NCBI GenBank assembly: GCA_020724465.1
Contig: DYGX01000013.1
Coordinates: forward strand, 30,901-94,900
DNA: 64,000 nt
Source: Thermoflexus sp.
Lineage (GTDB): Bacteria > Chloroflexota > Anaerolineae > Aggregatilineales > Aggregatilineaceae
Direction of reading: 5' to 3'
Positions 15,645 through 25,536 of this stretch are shown here, piece after piece; the stretch's first letter is position 1, and each line of letters begins with the position of its first letter. The notes under the pieces are model-generated. The model saw only the letters and a program-made list of their open reading frames with translations, did no database searches and was not told where the DNA came from. The position numbers were made by a program, and so were the translations under genes.

Positions 15645-15863
15645 CTACTTACCGTCTTGATCCGATCCTACGAACGATAGCCCCTTCGCGGCCAGCAGAG
15701 GGCGAAGCTGCCGGATCGTCTTGGGTCCGACGCCGTGCAGCGCCAGCAGCCCGGCGTCGGTCCAGCGGGCGACGTCTGCCAAGCGCGTGACTCCGGCTTG
15801 CGCCAACGCGCGCCGCGCCGGTCGGGAGAGGTTGTCCGGCAGATCGGATTTGGAGGATGGCAT
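15645..15863 (-). CDS. Small helix-hairpin-helix protein
   Basis: A 72-residue protein. Residues 18-66 form two helix-hairpin-helix-like motifs (LAQAGVTRLADVARW and LLALHGVGPKTIRQLRPLL), the arrangement found in RNA polymerase alpha C-terminal-like and other non-specific DNA-binding modules. The GVGPK loop is the hairpin that contacts the DNA backbone. Stand-alone copies are common in bacteria and not assigned a role. It is sandwiched between the DUF2277 gene and a RibD_C gene, with 13-bp gaps on both sides. Confidence 0.75.
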   Translation of the reverse strand: MPSSKSDLPDNLSRPARRALAQAGVTRLADVARWTDAGLLALHGVGPKTIRQLRPLLAAKGLSFVGSDQDGK

Positions 15864-15876
15864 GGGAATCTCCGAT

Positions 15877-16146
15877 CTAGCGCGCGAAACGCTCAGCGGC
15901 GCGGGCGCGGGCCTTGGCCGCTTCCACGTCGCGATTCTTAGGTGGGGCGCCCGTTTCCAGCGAGTCCAGCAGGGCGCGGGTGACGCCGGCGATCGCGTCC
16001 ACAGCGGCGTTGAAGGCGGCTTCGTTGGCTTTCGAGGGCCGCGTGTAGCCGCTGATTTTGCGCACGTACTGCAGCGCGGCGGCGCGGATCTCGTCGTCGG
16101 TGGCAGGGGGATCGAAGTTAAACAGCGTGTGGATGCTCCGGCACAT
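15877..16146 (-). CDS. DUF2277 family protein
   Basis: An 89-residue protein matching DUF2277 along its full length. It opens MCRSIHTLFNFDPPATDDEI, continues with YVRKISGYTRPSKANEAAF and ends with a lysine/arginine/alanine-rich helix. The function is unknown. It is the promoter-proximal gene of the operon running to 12806, with a near-consensus promoter and inverted half-sites directly upstream. Confidence 0.9.
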   Translation of the reverse strand: MCRSIHTLFNFDPPATDDEIRAAALQYVRKISGYTRPSKANEAAFNAAVDAIAGVTRALLDSLETGAPPKNRDVEAAKARARAAERFAR

Positions 16147-16186
16147 CTTGGGTTCCCTGATATCTGCGATGGTGTGGCCCGGCAGC

Positions 16187-16255
16187 GTACTATCTACTGT
16201 AGTTTATAAGCGTTCGACGGAAATAAGAATAGTACATTTGTTCTAATCTTGTCAA
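16187..16255 (-). promoter_or_regulatory. Promoter of the DUF2277 operon with paired inverted half-sites
   Basis: On the minus strand TTGACA (16250-16255) and TATTCT (16226-16231) are 18 bp apart. GTACTAT (16187-16193) and ATAGTAC (16229-16235) form an inverted pair with 35 bp between them, the second overlapping the -10 box. CTACTGTAG (16194-16202) is a further small palindrome. This suggests regulated expression. Confidence 0.65.
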
Positions 16256-16342
16256 GTTCTGGGGGTGCGCTGTCGTTTTGGCGGCGTGGTGCTAGAATAA
16301 CCGGCCAAGAGTATTTGCGCTCAAGTGTTAGGAGAACCCGAA

Positions 16343-18007
<1,665 letters not shown>

Positions 18008-18075
18008 TCAACGGACAGCGGACAGGCTATACTGACGCCTGTTGAGCGAACCCGGCTCAGGGGGGAGACGCGGCG

Positions 18076-18477
18076 ATGGCGAGAGAATATCGCAGCCAGG
18101 TTCTGGAGCGCACGCTGCGCACGCTGCACCGCGCCGTGCCCGGCATCATCGCCTCGGTCATCGTCAACAACGACGGGCTGCTGGTGTCCGCCTATCCAAC
18201 CGGCAACGACGACACCTATACCGAGAACCCGACCGGTAGCCCTCAGGTGGCCGCCATGGCCGCGTCCCTGATCGGCCTGGCCGAGCGCACGATGGGCCGC
18301 CTGGCGCAGGGCGAGCTGCAACGCCTGCTGATCGAGGGTGAAGACGGCGTGCTGGTGGTTTACCCGGCAGGGCGGGCTGCGCTGGCGGTGCTGGTCGGGC
18401 GCGATGTCCAGCCGGGGCGCGTGCTCTACGCGGCGTCGCGCGCCTGCCGGGACATCATCACCATCCTGGAGTCCTGA
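18076..18477 (+). CDS. Roadblock/LC7 domain protein
   Basis: A 133-residue protein made almost entirely of one Roadblock/LC7 fold. Typical are the N-terminal helix, VPGIIASVIVNNDGLLVSAY, an AAMAASLIGLAERTM helix and the closing strand-helix pair. Proteins of this type (for example MglB) act as dimers on small GTPases or as scaffolds. No GTPase gene is adjacent. A strong purine-rich site (GGGGGGAG) precedes the ATG at 18076. It is 68 bp downstream of hutU and converges on the zinc-ribbon/FHA gene. Confidence 0.85.
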   Translation: MAREYRSQVLERTLRTLHRAVPGIIASVIVNNDGLLVSAYPTGNDDTYTENPTGSPQVAAMAASLIGLAERTMGRLAQGELQRLLIEGEDGVLVVYPAGRAALAVLVGRDVQPGRVLYAASRACRDIITILES

Positions 18478-18536
18478 CGCGCCTGTGGATGCACACAAAC
18501 GAATCCGGCGGCGGATCGCAGCCAGGCGGGCTGGGG

Positions 18537-19607
18537 TCAGCCGCTTTTCTTGTCGTCGGGCGGGGGCGGCTCGTCCGGCTTCTCAGACGGTTTGTCTTCC
18601 GCCGGTGCCGCGGGCTTCTCGGACGCCTGCGCGGACGGCTCGGCCGCCGGTTTGGGCGCGGCTTCCTTCCCAGGCTCACCGTTCGGCTGCCCGGCCTGGA
18701 CTGCGGCAGAGGGGGTTTCGGGTGCTGCCGGCTCAGGTCTGGCCTCTGTGGGTGCTGCTTCGGCAGGCGCCTCTGCAGCGGGTGGTTCCGCAGCCGGCGC
18801 TTCAGGAGCCTGCGCCTCGGGCGGCTTAGTTTCAGGTGCCTGCGCGTCAGCCGCCTCTTGAGGCGCCGGGCGCGGACGCGGCGGGATCGGATCGGTCGGG
18901 CGCTCGGCGGCAGCGGGAGCAGGCTGAGGCGCTTCCGCCTGCGCAGGTTCCGTGGATGGCTGCTCCGCGCCGCTCGCGGGCGCTGCCGCTTCGGCCTGGC
19001 GCGGCTCCGGTTCGCCAACACCCGGCGCCGGGACCGGTGTGCGCGAGGCTTCGCGCAGTTCGGCCACCGGCGCGGCCTCGCGCTCGAAGTAAATGCGGAT
19101 CACCATCTGCCCCAGGCGGATCTCGTCCCCATCGCGCAGGCGATAGGGGCGGTGCGCGCTCAGGCGCTGGCCGTTCAGAAACGTCCCGTTGCTGCTGCCC
19201 AGATCCCACAGGTCGAGGCCGTTCTCGTCACCAGGGCGGATCGCCGCGTGACGGCGGCTGACGCCCATCCGGTATCCGGCAAAGGGAGTCAGGTCGATGT
19301 CGGGTTTATCGCCGGTAGCCGGGTCGCGCCGCCCGAAGATCGTCTCGGGTTTGGGGACGAAGCGCAGCGGGTCCGGGCTGCCTTCGATCTCCAGGCGCAG
19401 CGCCATCCCCTGTTCGAACGTGGCGCTGCCCTGCACCGTGACATCGGTCACGATGCTCGCGTCCACGCCAATCGCGGCCTGTTCGGTATCGGTCGAGTCC
19501 AGCGTTCTGGTACTCAGCGGCAGCTTTCCGATCAGGCTGGCGCCGCAGTTTTCGCAGAAAATCACGCCTGGCCGGTTCTGCTGGCCGCAGTTGGGACACT
19601 TTTGCAT
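18537..19607 (-). CDS. Zinc-ribbon plus FHA domain protein with a long Pro/Ala/Glu tail
   Basis: A 356-residue protein. Residues 1-25 are a zinc ribbon (CPNCG and CENCG). Residues 70-175 form an FHA phosphothreonine-binding domain, with FGRRDP, VSRRHAAI and LGSSNGTFLNGQRL carrying the canonical binding residues. The remaining 165 residues are a low-complexity Pro/Ala/Glu-rich tail ending in KKSG, probably disordered. FHA domains read Ser/Thr-kinase signals. No kinase gene is in the window. The ATG at 19607 follows GGGGGT; the frame upstream of it is not protein-like. It converges on the Roadblock gene, and both may belong to membrane or envelope signalling. Confidence 0.85.
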   Translation of the reverse strand: MQKCPNCGQQNRPGVIFCENCGASLIGKLPLSTRTLDSTDTEQAAIGVDASIVTDVTVQGSATFEQGMALRLEIEGSPDPLRFVPKPETIFGRRDPATGDKPDIDLTPFAGYRMGVSRRHAAIRPGDENGLDLWDLGSSNGTFLNGQRLSAHRPYRLRDGDEIRLGQMVIRIYFEREAAPVAELREASRTPVPAPGVGEPEPRQAEAAAPASGAEQPSTEPAQAEAPQPAPAAAERPTDPIPPRPRPAPQEAADAQAPETKPPEAQAPEAPAAEPPAAEAPAEAAPTEARPEPAAPETPSAAVQAGQPNGEPGKEAAPKPAAEPSAQASEKPAAPAEDKPSEKPDEPPPPDDKKSG

Positions 19608-19698
19608 TGCACACCCCCTGCCGATGCGGGCGGCGCACGAGCCGTAGCCCGTCCGTAAGAGCCGCGAACGCCAGCGGCGTATCGACGGCGTACCGTGT

Positions 19699-19728
19699 AT
19701 CTTAAAGTACAATGCGCCGCCGCGCCAA
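19699..19728 (-). promoter_or_regulatory. Promoter for the zinc-ribbon/FHA gene
   Basis: TTGGCG (19723-19728) and TAAGAT (19699-19704) lie on the minus strand with 18 bp between them, 92 bp before the start codon. In the same 273-bp divergent gap, TATAAT at 19831-19836 is the likely -10 box of the HAD gene on the plus strand, with no clear -35. Confidence 0.45.
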
Positions 19729-19880
19729 TCCGGGCGCACGTCTCTGCCGGGTTGCGCGTTACTCGCATTATATCCGGAAATGCGCCCGCCGCAGAAACAC
19801 CCCGGCCATGCCACACGTGGTCCGGAATGCTATAATCGACAGCGCGTCACTGTGTGCCAAACCTGATTCCGAAGGCTGTC

Positions 19881-20693
19881 ATGACACTCGATTTTCGCTC
19901 GATTCGCGGCGTGGTGCTCGACATGGACGGGGTGCTGTGGCGCGGTGGCCAGCCGCTGCCAGGCGTCGAAGCCTTCTTCGCCTTCCTGCGACAGAACGCG
20001 ATCCGCTACGCGCTGGCGACCAACAACAGCACCAAATCCGTCGAGATGTACGTCCAGCAGCTTGCCCAGGCGGGCGTGCCCGCCGCGCCGGAGCAGATCA
20101 TCACCTCGGCGGTGGCGACCGCCGAATATATCAGCCGCCGCTATCCGCCCGGCACGCCCGTGTACGTCGTGGGCGAGGACGGACTGCGCCAGGCGCTCGC
20201 CGAGCGAGGTTTCCCCTTCGAACCGGACGCGGCGCGCCTGGTGGTCGCCGGGCTGGACCGCCAGCTCACCTACGAGAAGCTCAAGATCGCGGCTATGCGC
20301 ATCCGCGAAGGGGCAGATTTCATCGGCACCAATCCGGACCGCACCTTCCCCGTGCCCGAAGGGCTGATCCCCGGCGCGGGGACGATCCTGGCCGCCATCC
20401 AGGCCGCGACCGACATCGCGCCGCATGTAATCGGCAAGCCCGAGACAACCATGTTTGAAGTCGCGGTTGATCACCTGGGGACGCGACCGGAAGAAACCTT
20501 GATGATCGGGGACCGGCTCGATACGGATATCCTGGGGGCGCAACGGGCCGGGCTGCGCGCCGCTCTGGTGCTGACCGGGATCACCACCGCCGAGCAGGCC
20601 GAGGCGGCGGATATCCGCGCCGACGCAGTTTTCGACGATCTGCCGGCGCTGCATGCCGCGTGGCGCGCCGCCCTGGCGGAGCGAGTACGCTAG
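19881..20693 (+). CDS. HAD-IIA family phosphatase (NagD/phosphoglycolate type)
   Basis: A 270-residue HAD hydrolase of subfamily IIA. Motif I is VLDMDGVLW, motif II is ATNNSTKS, and the C-terminal motifs are GKPETTMF and MIGDRLDTDILGA. These enzymes remove phosphate from small metabolites such as phosphoglycolate, glycerol phosphate or nucleotides using a phospho-aspartate intermediate and Mg2+. The exact substrate is not clear. The ATG at 19881 follows GAAGG; the in-frame start at 19854 has no ribosome-binding site. It is followed 87 bp later by a secreted peptidase gene. Confidence 0.9.
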   Translation: MTLDFRSIRGVVLDMDGVLWRGGQPLPGVEAFFAFLRQNAIRYALATNNSTKSVEMYVQQLAQAGVPAAPEQIITSAVATAEYISRRYPPGTPVYVVGEDGLRQALAERGFPFEPDAARLVVAGLDRQLTYEKLKIAAMRIREGADFIGTNPDRTFPVPEGLIPGAGTILAAIQAATDIAPHVIGKPETTMFEVAVDHLGTRPEETLMIGDRLDTDILGAQRAGLRAALVLTGITTAEQAEAADIRADAVFDDLPALHAAWRAALAERVR

Positions 20694-20780
20694 CGCCCAA
20701 GCGTTCGCGCCGCACGCGCGGCCAGAACCGGCACGGACGCCGATACAAATGAATAACCGTAGACACCTGGAGTAATCGTA

Positions 20781-22040
20781 ATGAAACGGATGACCACCTC
20801 GCCCCGTTGGGTGCTGATCGTGCTGGGCGCGGCCCTCGCCGCCGCCGTCTTCAGCGGCGCCGCGCTCGACGCGCTCGCCCAGAGCCAGCCGACCCAGACG
20901 CCTTACCCCACCCAGACGCCTTACCCGACCAGCACGCCCTATCCGACGCCGTCCGGCGACGCCGAACCCGGCGCGGAGTGGACCATCGCGGACAACACGT
21001 TCACCAGCCAGTACCCGGCGGGCTTCCGCTTCAGCGCGCAGATCACCAGCAGCGCGGGCGATGTGGCGCGGGCAAGGGTCGTCTGGTCGCACGCGCCGGG
21101 CACGCAGCGCAGCCGCCCCGCGCAGTATGACGCGGAGACGGATCGCTGGGTTGCGACGTGGGAAGCCAGCGGCGCGGACGCCGTCCCGCCGTGGCTGGGC
21201 GTCACCTACACCTGGCAGGCAACCGACACCGCCGGGAACACCTTCGTCTCCGAGCCGGTTTCGGTTGAGTACGAGGACACCACGCGCGAGTGGATCCGCA
21301 CCGAGAGCGAAGACATCATCGTTTTCACCGAGAGCCTGCCGGCCGAAGTCGGCGAGATGGTGGTCGATGCCATGGCGCAGCAGCGCGAGCTGTTCCGCCA
21401 AGCGTGGGGTAGCCTGCTACCCTACAAGCCGCGCGCCATCCTCTTTGGCGACCTCGAAGCCTGGGAAGAGTGGCAGATCACCGTCGTCAACCCGCGCGTT
21501 CTCGGCACGACCAGCTCGGACTGGGGCGCGACCGTCCAGCGTGTTAGCGGAACCGATTACCACGATCTGGCCTATGGCACCGTTCCGCACGAGATCGCGC
21601 ACATCTACCAGGATGAATTCGTCGGCTTCCTGCCGGTGAGCTGGTTCAACGAGGGCAACGCTACCTTCTTCGAGGCCAACCAGCAGTACGATTACCTGGC
21701 GCGCGTGCGCGAGATCGCGCGTAGCGGCCGCCTGCCGAATCTGCTCGAAGATGCCGGCCCGTCGATTCGCGGGACCAACGCGCGCGACGGCTACGACATC
21801 GGCTATACCTTCTTCCTGTGGCTGACCGAGACCTATGGGCTTGAGGCGCACCGCGAGCTGATGCAGCTTATCCGCAGCGGGGCCGGGCGCAATGCCGCGC
21901 TGGAGCAGGTCACCGGCCTGAGCCTGCGCGAAATCGAGAGCCGCTGGCGTGTGTGGCTTGGCGCCTCAGAAACTGCGCCGACGCTTGTCCCGACGCCGAC
22001 GCTCTTCACCTTCCCGACGGTCACGCCGTTCGGGCGCTGA
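20781..22040 (+). CDS. Secreted gluzincin peptidase (peptidase MA-like)
   Basis: A 419-residue exported protein. Residues 1-33 are a signal peptide (hydrophobic core, ALAQS end). Residues 35-57 repeat TQTPYPT, a short extracellular linker. A beta-sandwich-like domain (65-165) precedes the catalytic region. The zinc site is HEIAH (His270, Glu271, His274) with the third ligand Glu291 in WFNEG, the gluzincin pattern of peptidase MA-like domains. The C-terminus ends in another Thr/Pro tract with no sortase or membrane anchor. It is followed by an intrinsic terminator. The next gene (22184) is a paralogue that has lost the zinc ligands. Confidence 0.85.
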   Translation: MKRMTTSPRWVLIVLGAALAAAVFSGAALDALAQSQPTQTPYPTQTPYPTSTPYPTPSGDAEPGAEWTIADNTFTSQYPAGFRFSAQITSSAGDVARARVVWSHAPGTQRSRPAQYDAETDRWVATWEASGADAVPPWLGVTYTWQATDTAGNTFVSEPVSVEYEDTTREWIRTESEDIIVFTESLPAEVGEMVVDAMAQQRELFRQAWGSLLPYKPRAILFGDLEAWEEWQITVVNPRVLGTTSSDWGATVQRVSGTDYHDLAYGTVPHEIAHIYQDEFVGFLPVSWFNEGNATFFEANQQYDYLARVREIARSGRLPNLLEDAGPSIRGTNARDGYDIGYTFFLWLTETYGLEAHRELMQLIRSGAGRNAALEQVTGLSLREIESRWRVWLGASETAPTLVPTPTLFTFPTVTPFGR

Positions 22041-22074
22041 GGCATGCTGCCTCGTCGCTGCGGCGTGCGGACAG

Positions 22075-22103
22075 GGTCGCTCCCCGGTGAGCGGCCTTTT
22101 TTT
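22075..22103 (+). terminator. Rho-independent terminator after the peptidase gene
   Basis: GGTCGCT pairs with AGCGGCC (one G-U pair) around CCCCGGTG, and seven T residues follow. It lies 35 bp past the stop codon at 22040. Confidence 0.85.
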
Positions 22104-22183
22104 CATCCCCCGCCGCGCGGATGACAGCGCGCGGAGATGATGCTAGGATTCAGGGCGCAACGGCCGCAGACAGGATCAGGAAG

Positions 22184-23761
22184 ATGCCGAGAGTCGAACG
22201 CCCGCGGGGCACGGGTGCGCTTATGCTGATAGCGCTGGTGAGCAGCCTGCTGCTGGCGCCCCCCGCCTGGGTCGCCGCCCAGGACGGCACGCCAGAGCCG
22301 GAAACCGGCGCGATCGCCTTCACCAGCATGACGGTGATCTTCCCGGCTGCGATCCAGTTCGTGGCCGGGGTCGAGGCGCCGCCGGACGCCATCGCTCGTG
22401 TCGAGCTGGTTGTCAGCCAGCGGGGGGACGTGCTGCGCACCTTCTCCGCCGCCGATATCGAGCCGTATCTGCTGCGCCGCGGCGAGACATCCGCCGATCT
22501 GCTCGTCACCTGGATGCTGGACGAGCCGCCCTATCCGCGACCGTTCGAGCCGCTCGCGTACACCTGGACCGTCGAGACCCAGGGCGGCGCGCCGTCGGTG
22601 GCCGGCGGCGAGGCCCCCTACCAGGATCCGCGCTTTGCCTGGCACGCCGCCGGGGAGCCGCCGCTGACGCTTCACTGGCACAACGATCGCCTGAACGGCG
22701 CGGGGATTCGCGCTGAGCTGGAGCCGGTCCTGGCCGCGCTGCGCGAGCATACCGGTCGGGCGCCGTCTTTCGAGTTCGCGATCTACGATCCGGACGCGCC
22801 GCTCTGCCTGACGATCACCGATCCGGGGACCGGCGCGCGCGCGCCCGGCATCCTCTCGCCGGTCAACGGGCGGCTGTTCCCCTGCCCCGTCGAGCAGCAC
22901 GAGCGCGTCTATAGCGGGGCCGGGTTGATCTTTGTGCAGCGGGCGTCGTTTGGCTTCAGCGACCTGCGCGACCGGCTGGCCGTCGAGATGGCGCAGCAGA
23001 CGTATGATGCGCTGTGGCAGGCGTCCGGGGTCGAGGTCCCGGCCTGGTTCGCTGCCGGGTTGGCCGCGCTCTACCGCCCGCGAGGTGATCTCGCCGCGCT
23101 GGAAATGGCGCGTGCTGCCCTGAAAGTCGGCGCGCTGCTGCCCGCCGCCGCGCTGGACGATCACCCTGCCGCGAGCGCCTCGCGCTACGAGCGCGAGCTG
23201 TGGCAGGCGCAGAGCGTGCTGCTCGTGCGCTACCTGGCCGATCGCAACGGTCTCGCCGCGCCGTTTGAGGTTGCGCGGGCGGTGGCAGACGGGGTGCCGT
23301 TTGACCAGGCGCTAGCGGCGCTGGACGACACGCTTCGCGCCGCGCTGTGGGACACATGGCAGCAGTGGATCGGGTCCGACGAGGCCCGGCAGGCAGCCAG
23401 CCGGACGCTCTACCAGGCTCCGGTGCCCGGCCCCACCCTGGCGCCGACCGCGACGCCGGTCCCGCCCAGCCCAACGCCGAGCCACACGCCAACGCCCGCG
23501 CCGTCGCCGACGCCGACTCTGCTCGGCAACGTGGCTCCGCCTGTGATCGAGATGCGGGCGCTGCCCACCAACGCCCGTCCCCCGACCAACACGCCGCTGC
23601 CACCCGGCAGCCTGCCGACTCTGGCTCCACGCCCCACCCCGGCAGCGCCCGCCGCACGCGCGGCGCGCCTGGACGAAACCGGGATGCTGGGCGCGGCTTT
23701 TGTGGCGGCGGGGTCGGCGCTGGTGCTGATCGGGGTGGGGTTGCTGCTGCGGCGGCGCTAG
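22184..23761 (+). CDS. Degenerate peptidase MA-like paralogue, membrane anchored
   Basis: A 525-residue protein related to the upstream peptidase. It shares the same order of parts: signal peptide (about 10-32), beta domain and helical domain. Where the active paralogue has HEIAH and WFNEG, this protein has VEMAQ (267-271) and WFAAG (288-292), so all three zinc ligands are lost. A Thr/Pro-rich linker (about 410-490) leads to a single C-terminal membrane helix and RRR stop-transfer end. It is therefore probably an anchored, non-catalytic homologue. The ATG at 22184 follows AGGA. The rlmN gene starts nine bases after its stop codon, so they may be co-transcribed. Confidence 0.75.
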   Translation: MPRVERPRGTGALMLIALVSSLLLAPPAWVAAQDGTPEPETGAIAFTSMTVIFPAAIQFVAGVEAPPDAIARVELVVSQRGDVLRTFSAADIEPYLLRRGETSADLLVTWMLDEPPYPRPFEPLAYTWTVETQGGAPSVAGGEAPYQDPRFAWHAAGEPPLTLHWHNDRLNGAGIRAELEPVLAALREHTGRAPSFEFAIYDPDAPLCLTITDPGTGARAPGILSPVNGRLFPCPVEQHERVYSGAGLIFVQRASFGFSDLRDRLAVEMAQQTYDALWQASGVEVPAWFAAGLAALYRPRGDLAALEMARAALKVGALLPAAALDDHPAASASRYERELWQAQSVLLVRYLADRNGLAAPFEVARAVADGVPFDQALAALDDTLRAALWDTWQQWIGSDEARQAASRTLYQAPVPGPTLAPTATPVPPSPTPSHTPTPAPSPTPTLLGNVAPPVIEMRALPTNARPPTNTPLPPGSLPTLAPRPTPAAPAARAARLDETGMLGAAFVAAGSALVLIGVGLLLRRR

Positions 23762-23770
23762 CTGAACGGA

Positions 23771-24880
23771 GTGAGGATTGAGGTGAAGAACGCGATCTAC
23801 GATTTCTCGCTGGACGAGCTGACCGGGCTGCTGGCCGTATGGGGCCAGCCCGCCTACCGCGCGCGGCAGCTTTGGGAGTGGCTTTATCACCGCAAGGTGA
23901 CCGAGTTCGCCGCCATGACCAACCTGCCCGCCGACCTGCGCGCGCGCCTGGCCGGGGAGTTCACCATCACCCGGCTGGAACCGGTCGCCGAACTGCGCTC
24001 CAGCGACGGGCAGACGGTCAAGCTTTTGCTGCGCCTGCCGGACGGCCAGATGATCGAGAGCGTGCTGATGGAGTACGACGACGAGCGCCGGACGGCCTGC
24101 ATCAGCACCCAGGCCGGGTGCGCGATGGGCTGCGTCTTCTGTGCCACCGGCCAGATGGGCTTCGCCCGGCACCTGACGGCGGGCGAGATCGTCGAACAGG
24201 CGCTGATCTTCGCGCGCCAGCTTGAGGCCGAAGGCGAGCGCCTGAGCAACGTCGTGCTGATGGGTATGGGCGAGCCGTTCCACAACTACGACGCCACGCT
24301 CGACGCCATCCGGCGGCTCAACGACGAGCGCGGCCTGAACATCGGCCAGCGCCACATCACCGTCAGCACGGTGGGGTTGGTCCCGGCCATTCGCCGCTTC
24401 GCGGACGAGGGCTTGCAGGTCAAGCTGGCGATCAGCCTGCACGCGGCCACCGACGAGGAGCGCAGCAAGCTGCTGCCGATCAACCGGCGCTGGCCCCTGC
24501 GCGAGCTAATGGACGCAGTCCGCGAGTACATCGCGCGCACCGGGCGGCGCGTCACGTTTGAGTGGGCGCTCATCGCGGGCGAGAACGACACGCCGGAGCA
24601 GGCCGAGCGGCTCGGCGCGCTGCTGGAAGGGATCAAGGCGCACGTCAACCTGATCCCGCTCAACCCCACCCAGGAGTATGGCGGGCGCCCCTCGGATCCG
24701 CAGCGCGTCGCCGCGTTCCAGCGCATTCTGACGCGCCACGGCATCACCAGCACGGTGCGCGTCCGGCGCGGGATCGACATTCAGGCCGGGTGCGGGCAGC
24801 TCAAGGCTGAGGTACAACGTGCCGCCCGCCGCCGCGCCAACGCTGAACCCGCCGGCGAGGAGAGCACAGACAGCCGATGA
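23771..24880 (+). CDS. rlmN: Dual-specificity RNA methyltransferase RlmN
   Basis: A 369-residue radical SAM enzyme that methylates C2 of A2503 in 23S rRNA and A37 in some tRNAs. The cluster-binding motif is CAMGCVFC (Cys117, 121, 124). ISTQAGC, GMGEPFHNYD, ISLHA and the C-terminal catalytic cysteine in IQAGCGQL (Cys341) are all present. Start choice is uncertain: GTG at 23771 or GTG at 23783, both in a GAGGATTGAG context. The stop codon overlaps the next start (ATGA), so it is translationally coupled to the MoaD-like gene. Confidence 0.95.
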   Translation: MRIEVKNAIYDFSLDELTGLLAVWGQPAYRARQLWEWLYHRKVTEFAAMTNLPADLRARLAGEFTITRLEPVAELRSSDGQTVKLLLRLPDGQMIESVLMEYDDERRTACISTQAGCAMGCVFCATGQMGFARHLTAGEIVEQALIFARQLEAEGERLSNVVLMGMGEPFHNYDATLDAIRRLNDERGLNIGQRHITVSTVGLVPAIRRFADEGLQVKLAISLHAATDEERSKLLPINRRWPLRELMDAVREYIARTGRRVTFEWALIAGENDTPEQAERLGALLEGIKAHVNLIPLNPTQEYGGRPSDPQRVAAFQRILTRHGITSTVRVRRGIDIQAGCGQLKAEVQRAARRRANAEPAGEESTDSR

Positions 24881-25122
24881 ACGTTGAAGTGCGTTTTCTG
24901 GCAAGCCTGAGAACAACCGCGGGCCAGCCCGGCGTGACGCTGGACCTGCCCGCCGGCGCAACGCTCGGCCAGGCCGTCGAGCGGCTGCTGGCCGAGATCC
25001 CCGCGCTGCACGATCACGTCCCGGTCTGGCATCTGGCGGTCAACGGCGTGCAGGCCGAGCCGGAGACCGTCCTGCACGACGGCGACCAGATCTCGATCTT
25101 TCCGTACATTGCGGGCGGTTGA
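24877..25122 (+). CDS. MoaD/ThiS-family sulfur-carrier protein
   Basis: An 81-residue beta-grasp protein ending in Gly-Gly (YIAGG), the feature needed for adenylation and thiocarboxylate formation. It could supply sulfur for molybdopterin, thiamine or another pathway. No MoaE, ThiF/MoeB or cofactor gene lies beside it, so the pathway is unclear. It overlaps rlmN by four bases and precedes the AhpD-like gene by 18 bp. Confidence 0.85.
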   Translation: MNVEVRFLASLRTTAGQPGVTLDLPAGATLGQAVERLLAEIPALHDHVPVWHLAVNGVQAEPETVLHDGDQISIFPYIAGG

Positions 25123-25140
25123 CAGGAGAGAGCACACCCT

Positions 25141-25536
25141 ATGAACGACGAACGGCGCGCGCGGCTGGAGAGATTCCGGCAGGAGCGCGAGCGCCAGAAC
25201 GCGCGCATCCTCAGCGCCGACCATCTCGGCATCAAGCGGTTCTTCAACCTGGACGCGTCCGCCTACCATGACGGGGCGCTCGACGCGCGCACCAAGGAGT
25301 TGTTGGGGCTGGTTGCGTCGCTGGTGCTGCGCTGCGACGACTGCGTGGACTATCACCTGATCCAGTGTGTCGCGCTTGGCCTGAGCGAAGAGGAACTGAT
25401 CGAGGCGCTGAATGTGGGCCTGATCGTGGGCGGGTCGATCGTGATCCCGCACCTGCGGCACGCTTTCGACACGATGGACGTGCTGCTCGCCGAGCGCGCC
25501 GCGGGGTCTGGTGATGCCTCACCCGGCGCAGGCTAA
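25141..25536 (+). CDS. Carboxymuconolactone decarboxylase/AhpD-like protein
   Basis: A 131-residue all-helical protein of the AhpD-like group. The CxxC-H motif is present (RCDDCVDYHLIQC), giving a potential thiol-disulfide or peroxide-reducing site. The LDARTKELLGLVASL and EELIEALNVGLIVGGSIVIPHL segments are typical of the family. The ATG at 25141 follows a GGAGAG site. Its stop codon TAA shares bases with the stop of the convergent histidine kinase gene (25533-25536), so the two transcripts overlap end to end. Confidence 0.85.
   Translation: MNDERRARLERFRQERERQNARILSADHLGIKRFFNLDASAYHDGALDARTKELLGLVASLVLRCDDCVDYHLIQCVALGLSEEELIEALNVGLIVGGSIVIPHLRHAFDTMDVLLAERAAGSGDASPGAG

Noticed and set aside
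16194-16202. CTACTGTAG as a BlaI/CopY operator
   Set aside because: The palindrome is short, matches the known operator only partly, and no BlaI-type regulator is nearby.
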